Assembly (NCBI GenBank): GCA_027686065.1
Contig: JAQCTH010000053.1
Span: 1 to 25,853, forward strand
DNA: 25,853 bases
Reading direction: 5' to 3'
DNA from: Clostridiaceae bacterium AF10-41
Lineage (GTDB): Bacteria; Bacillota; Clostridia; Clostridiales; Clostridiaceae
Positions within the stretch are counted from its first letter, which is position 1, and every line of letters begins with the position of its first letter. Both the position numbers and the translations under genes were made by a program. The notes below the pieces were generated by a model that did no database searches, was not told the origin of the DNA, and was given only the letters and a program-made list of their open reading frames with translations. This document shows positions 23,545 through 25,853 of the stretch, in pieces.

Positions 23545-23573
23545 TTCGTTGTTAGTTATTATTATGATATAAT
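23545..23573 (+). promoter_or_regulatory. Extended -10 promoter of the YCII gene
   Basis: TATGATATAAT gives a TG-extended perfect -10 (23568-23573), with a weak -35 TTCGTT 17 bases upstream. An 8-base inverted repeat, AATAATAA (23537-23544) and TTATTATT (23556-23563), spans the -35 to spacer region. The remaining 158-base divergent gap shows nothing else. Confidence 0.5.
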
Positions 23574-23610
23574 ATGTATATTATATTTTATATAAAGGAG
23601 GTTAATAAAA

Positions 23611-23907
23611 GTGAAATATTTCATTATTGAAGGTACATTAAACTCTACTTTAGAAATAGATGAAAGTGTTATGAAGGAACATATAGCTTATTCTCAAAAA
23701 GCAATAGAAAGAGGTGTAACATTAATAACAGGACTTAAGGAAAATATGAGTGGCGGAATTTTAATCATGAAAGCTAATTCTATCGAAGAAATCAAAGCTT
23801 ATTTAAATTCTGATCCACTTAAAATTTCTGGTTCTCAAGAATATAATATTATAGAATTTACTCCTCACTATACTCATCCACAAACTAATGAATGGTTTGA
23901 TAGATAA
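23611..23907 (+). CDS. YCII-domain protein
   Basis: A 98-residue YciI-like protein, a small ferredoxin-like alpha/beta fold related to muconolactone isomerase. Visible features are KYFIIEGTL (first strand), the helix MKEHIAYSQKAIERGVTLIT with the His often proposed as catalytic in this family, GGILIMKANSIEEIKAYLNS, and IIEFTPHYTHP. The start is GTG at 23611 behind a strong AAAGGAGGTTAATAAAA. It is the only rightward gene in the right third, with its own promoter and a bidirectional terminator. Biochemical function is unknown. Confidence 0.87.
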   Translation: MKYFIIEGTLNSTLEIDESVMKEHIAYSQKAIERGVTLITGLKENMSGGILIMKANSIEEIKAYLNSDPLKISGSQEYNIIEFTPHYTHPQTNEWFDR

Positions 23908-23941
23908 ATTTAAATAATCAAATGATAATACTAATAGATTA

Positions 23942-23983
23942 ATACATTTTTAAGGGAACTCTTAGATTTCCTTAAAAATGTAT
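23942..23983. terminator. Bidirectional terminator between convergent genes
   Basis: A perfect 14-base-pair stem (ATACATTTTTAAGG with its complement) surrounds a 14-base loop. It lies 34 bases after the YCII gene and 42 bases beyond the stop of the leftward flavin-protein gene, and its own A/T arms give U-rich ends both ways. Confidence 0.8.
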
Positions 23984-24025
23984 ATAATTTATAGGTATTA
24001 TGCTTAATAAATCCTATCTATTAAA

Positions 24026-24490
24026 TTATCTTCTTGCCTTTCCAGATATATGATCTATATTTACTTTTATAACTTTAGTTTTTGAACCTGCATTTTTAAT
24101 ATATATTTTACCCTTTTCTATATAATCTGGTGAATATTTATTTATTAATTCCAAAAGAACTACATTTTTTTCATCATCAAAAACTTCTTTTGCACTCCCA
24201 AAGATTATTACACTTTCATATTTAGTGCTAAACTTATCTGGCAATACATTTGTTTGTCCAACTACACAAAAAGATACTTTATCATTATTTTTCAAGTTTT
24301 CTAACTTATGTCCTTCTAATGCACTATGAAAATATATTGAATCATTTGTATAAATATAACTTAATGGAACCCCATATGGATATCCATTTTCATTCATCGT
24401 AGATAAAACTCCATATTCACACTTTTTTAATAGTTGTATTGCTTCTAACCTATCAATTTTTCTATCACTTCTTCTTATTTCATTAAACAT
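24026..24490 (-). CDS. Pyridoxamine 5'-phosphate oxidase-family flavin protein (NimA-like)
   Basis: A 154-residue split-barrel protein of the PNPOx-like family. MFNEIRRSDRKIDRLEAIQL followed by YGVLSTMNENGYPYGVPLSY and IYFHSALEGHKLENLKNNDK is typical of the NimA/5-nitroimidazole reductase group, which binds FMN and can reduce nitro drugs; VSFCVVGQ and the ending strand also agree. Membership does not prove resistance. The frame can be extended to 24529, but AAGGAGTTAAT directly precedes the ATG at 24490. It is a single-gene unit. Confidence 0.87.
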   Translation of the reverse strand: MFNEIRRSDRKIDRLEAIQLLKKCEYGVLSTMNENGYPYGVPLSYIYTNDSIYFHSALEGHKLENLKNNDKVSFCVVGQTNVLPDKFSTKYESVIIFGSAKEVFDDEKNVVLLELINKYSPDYIEKGKIYIKNAGSKTKVIKVNIDHISGKARR

Positions 24491-24551
24491 ATTAACTCCT
24501 TCATAATCCCTTTTAATATAAACTATCACGTTTTATTCACTTATAATTTTT

Positions 24552-24710
24552 CTAAATATATTGTATTTCCTTATTAATATTATTCTTATCTAACATTTTT
24601 CCAAGCCAACAATCTTTATATTCCATATCATCATCAATACAAAAGTTCATTTCAACACAAGTATTATTTTCTAATATATTTTCATTTAAAATTCTTATCA
24701 AAGCTTCCAA
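24552..24710 (-). CDS. Small 52-residue protein or gene remnant with TTG start
   Basis: A short frame reading LEALIRILNENILENNTCVE, then MNFCIDDDMEYKDCWLGKML, then DKNNINKEIQYI and a stop. TTG is the only plausible start; AAGGAG lies nine bases upstream, and an in-frame stop directly precedes it. The phrase with CIDDDMEYKDCWLGKM looks protein-like, and I recall similar clostridial proteins that continue well beyond this point. It may thus be a shortened version with a decayed 3' end, or a genuine small protein. It lies 23 bases after the VOC gene and could be co-transcribed with it. Confidence 0.45.
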   Translation of the reverse strand: MEALIRILNENILENNTCVEMNFCIDDDMEYKDCWLGKMLDKNNINKEIQYI

Positions 24711-24733
24711 TTAGTCTGTCTCCTTAAATGATT

Positions 24734-25117
24734 TTAAATTTCTTTTATTCCAAAACCTATCCACCTGCCATCAATATCTTCAATAACAAACTCTTTATTA
24801 CAATAATCAGTATGTGATAATTTACGAACAATTTTAGCTCCTGAATTTTTTAATTCCTCTTGTAAGATTTCTTGATTATTTGTTATAAAATATGCATCAT
24901 AACCATATCCATATAGCTTTCTATTTGGAATTACTTCCTGTCCATTTGATTTTGTCAAAATAATCTCAGTAAAATCACGATACAAACAAATATGTGGTTC
25001 ACTTACATCAAGATATTCTTCCACTCTGAATCCTAGTACCTCTTTATAATAAGCTGCTGTCTTTTTTATATCAGATGTTGGGAAAACACAATGTGACATA
25101 TATAATATTTCTTTCAT
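24734..25117 (-). CDS. VOC family (glyoxalase-like) protein
   Basis: A 127-residue VOC protein, with the first half CVFPTSDIKKTAAYYKEVLG and PHICLYRDFTEIILTKSNG and the second half GYDAYFITNNQEILQEELKN with VIEDIDGRWIGFGIKEI. The metal-ligand positions are imperfect: the last strand has GRWIGFG where a Glu is usual. It may therefore be a binding protein (bleomycin-resistance style) instead of a metalloenzyme. A GTG at 25132 lies upstream, but the ATG at 25117 follows GGAGGTAGATATT. It is only a distant paralogue of the VOC gene at 20578. Confidence 0.83.
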   Translation of the reverse strand: MKEILYMSHCVFPTSDIKKTAAYYKEVLGFRVEEYLDVSEPHICLYRDFTEIILTKSNGQEVIPNRKLYGYGYDAYFITNNQEILQEELKNSGAKIVRKLSHTDYCNKEFVIEDIDGRWIGFGIKEI

Positions 25118-25184
25118 AATATCTACCTCCACATGAAACTATTAATCTATAGCTGCTCTATAATAGATGTGTTATAAGGTCATT

Positions 25185-25778
25185 TTATAATTTTATTATC
25201 TTACAACACTTGTCTATAATCTCATTAAATGTCCCTTTATCAATATCTTTAATTGATAATAAAGGTTTTGGTTCACCATAATATTCATTAACTCTTTTTT
25301 CAAACCAAGTAACATCATGCCATTTATCAAATTTATATCCCGTATTATGATAAACTCCTAATTTATTAAATCCAAAATACTCGTGTAATTTTTCACTATT
25401 TATATTATTAGATGTAACTACTCCATATATATTTTGAATATTTTGTAGTTTAGATATTTCAATTAAAGCCGTATAAAAAGCTTTTCCTAACCCATAATGT
25501 AGATATTTATTATCGATATAAACAGATAACTCAACATTCCATTGATAAGCTGCTCTTTCTTTATGCCTATATGAATATGCATATCCAATTATCTTTTCAT
25601 CTAAAGTACAAACTAAATAAGGATAATCTTTTGATATTTTTCTAATACGATTTTTAAATTCTTCAATTGCTGGTACTTCATATTCAAAAGTTATTATTGT
25701 ATCCCTTATATATGGTGCATATATTTGTAAAATTTCTTCTGCATCATTTTCACTAGCGATTCTTATTTTTATATCCAT
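25185..25778 (-). CDS. GNAT acetyltransferase, phosphinothricin-acetyltransferase-like
   Basis: A 197-residue GNAT enzyme of the PAT/MnaT type. It starts IKIRIASENDAEEILQIYAP, then shows the diagnostic TIITFEYEVPAIEEFKNRI and IGYAYSYRHKERAAYQWNVE. The acetyl-CoA loop KYLHYGLGKAFYTALIE is a little altered, and the end is YGVVTSNNINSEKLHEYFGF and KFDKWHDVTWFEKRV. Relatives acetylate methionine sulfoximine, phosphinothricin or methionine sulfone. About 30 extra residues at the C-terminus are unusual. GGGAGGATAAAAA precedes the ATG. The last 75 bases of the window beyond it show no further gene. Confidence 0.88.
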   Translation of the reverse strand: MDIKIRIASENDAEEILQIYAPYIRDTIITFEYEVPAIEEFKNRIRKISKDYPYLVCTLDEKIIGYAYSYRHKERAAYQWNVELSVYIDNKYLHYGLGKAFYTALIEISKLQNIQNIYGVVTSNNINSEKLHEYFGFNKLGVYHNTGYKFDKWHDVTWFEKRVNEYYGEPKPLLSIKDIDKGTFNEIIDKCCKIIKL

Positions 25779-25853
25779 TTTTTATCCTCCCAGTATGCTT
25801 CAGTTTTATTTTTATCTTTATTGGTAAAATCTTAACTATTTTATATAAATTAC

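Noticed and set aside
1..25853. CRISPR arrays, insertion sequences, tRNA or rRNA genes
   Set aside because: I found no regularly spaced repeats, transposase-like proteins, or tRNA/rRNA-like GC-rich structured segments anywhere in the window.

Overview
The window is chromosomal DNA from a very AT-rich, low-GC Gram-positive bacterium. It is most likely a Clostridium sensu stricto: genes start behind strong GGAGG-type ribosome binding sites, several use TTG or GTG starts, short U-tailed hairpins act as terminators, and the gene families are typical of clostridia. I see no rRNA, tRNA, CRISPR array, transposase or phage gene, and no gene-free stretch longer than 300 bases.

Left part (1-6690): a two-domain acetyltransferase (-); a five-gene YtrA-type operon (+) with two ABC ATPases, two membrane subunits and a GntR/YtrA repressor in the middle; then an XRE regulator, a second acetyltransferase and a cysteine-cluster pentapeptide-repeat protein (all -). 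The ytr-type promoter is a textbook TTGACA-17-TATACT overlapped by two perfect AT palindromes, which suggests autoregulation.

Centre (6721-16250, all -): a carbohydrate locus in two transcriptional blocks. The upstream block is ROK sugar kinase, GmhA-like SIS isomerase, YesN-type response regulator, YesM-type histidine kinase and a degenerate double-ABC protein. The downstream block is a ribose-type importer (RbsA-like ATPase, RbsC-like permease, lipoprotein binding protein). It has its own promoter, with two GGGTCA repeats 21 bp apart next to the -35 box, as expected for control by the AraC-type regulator encoded upstream. The degenerate ABC protein keeps the length and layout of RbsA but has lost nearly all catalytic motifs in both halves. 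The kinase beside it has only two membrane helices and no extracellular sensor. I infer that the pseudo-ATPase may couple transporter occupancy to the kinase. This is the most likely undescribed system in the window.

Then (16428-18729): a membrane-tethered excisionase-type HTH protein, a two-helix small membrane protein and a membrane-anchored unknown protein (all -). Two of them share a conserved upstream promoter element at the same distance from their starts. A biotin protein ligase without its usual DNA-binding domain follows (+).

Right part (18840-25853): mostly leftward, loosely packed single genes: MORN-repeat protein, orphan FakA C-terminal domain, membrane protein, FlaR-like P-loop kinase, two VOC proteins, beta-lactamase-family serine hydrolase, nucleotidyltransferase, two acetyltransferases, NimA-like flavin protein and a TTG-started 52-residue ORF. 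One YCII protein points right. This looks like a clostridial accessory stress or detoxification region rather than one pathway.
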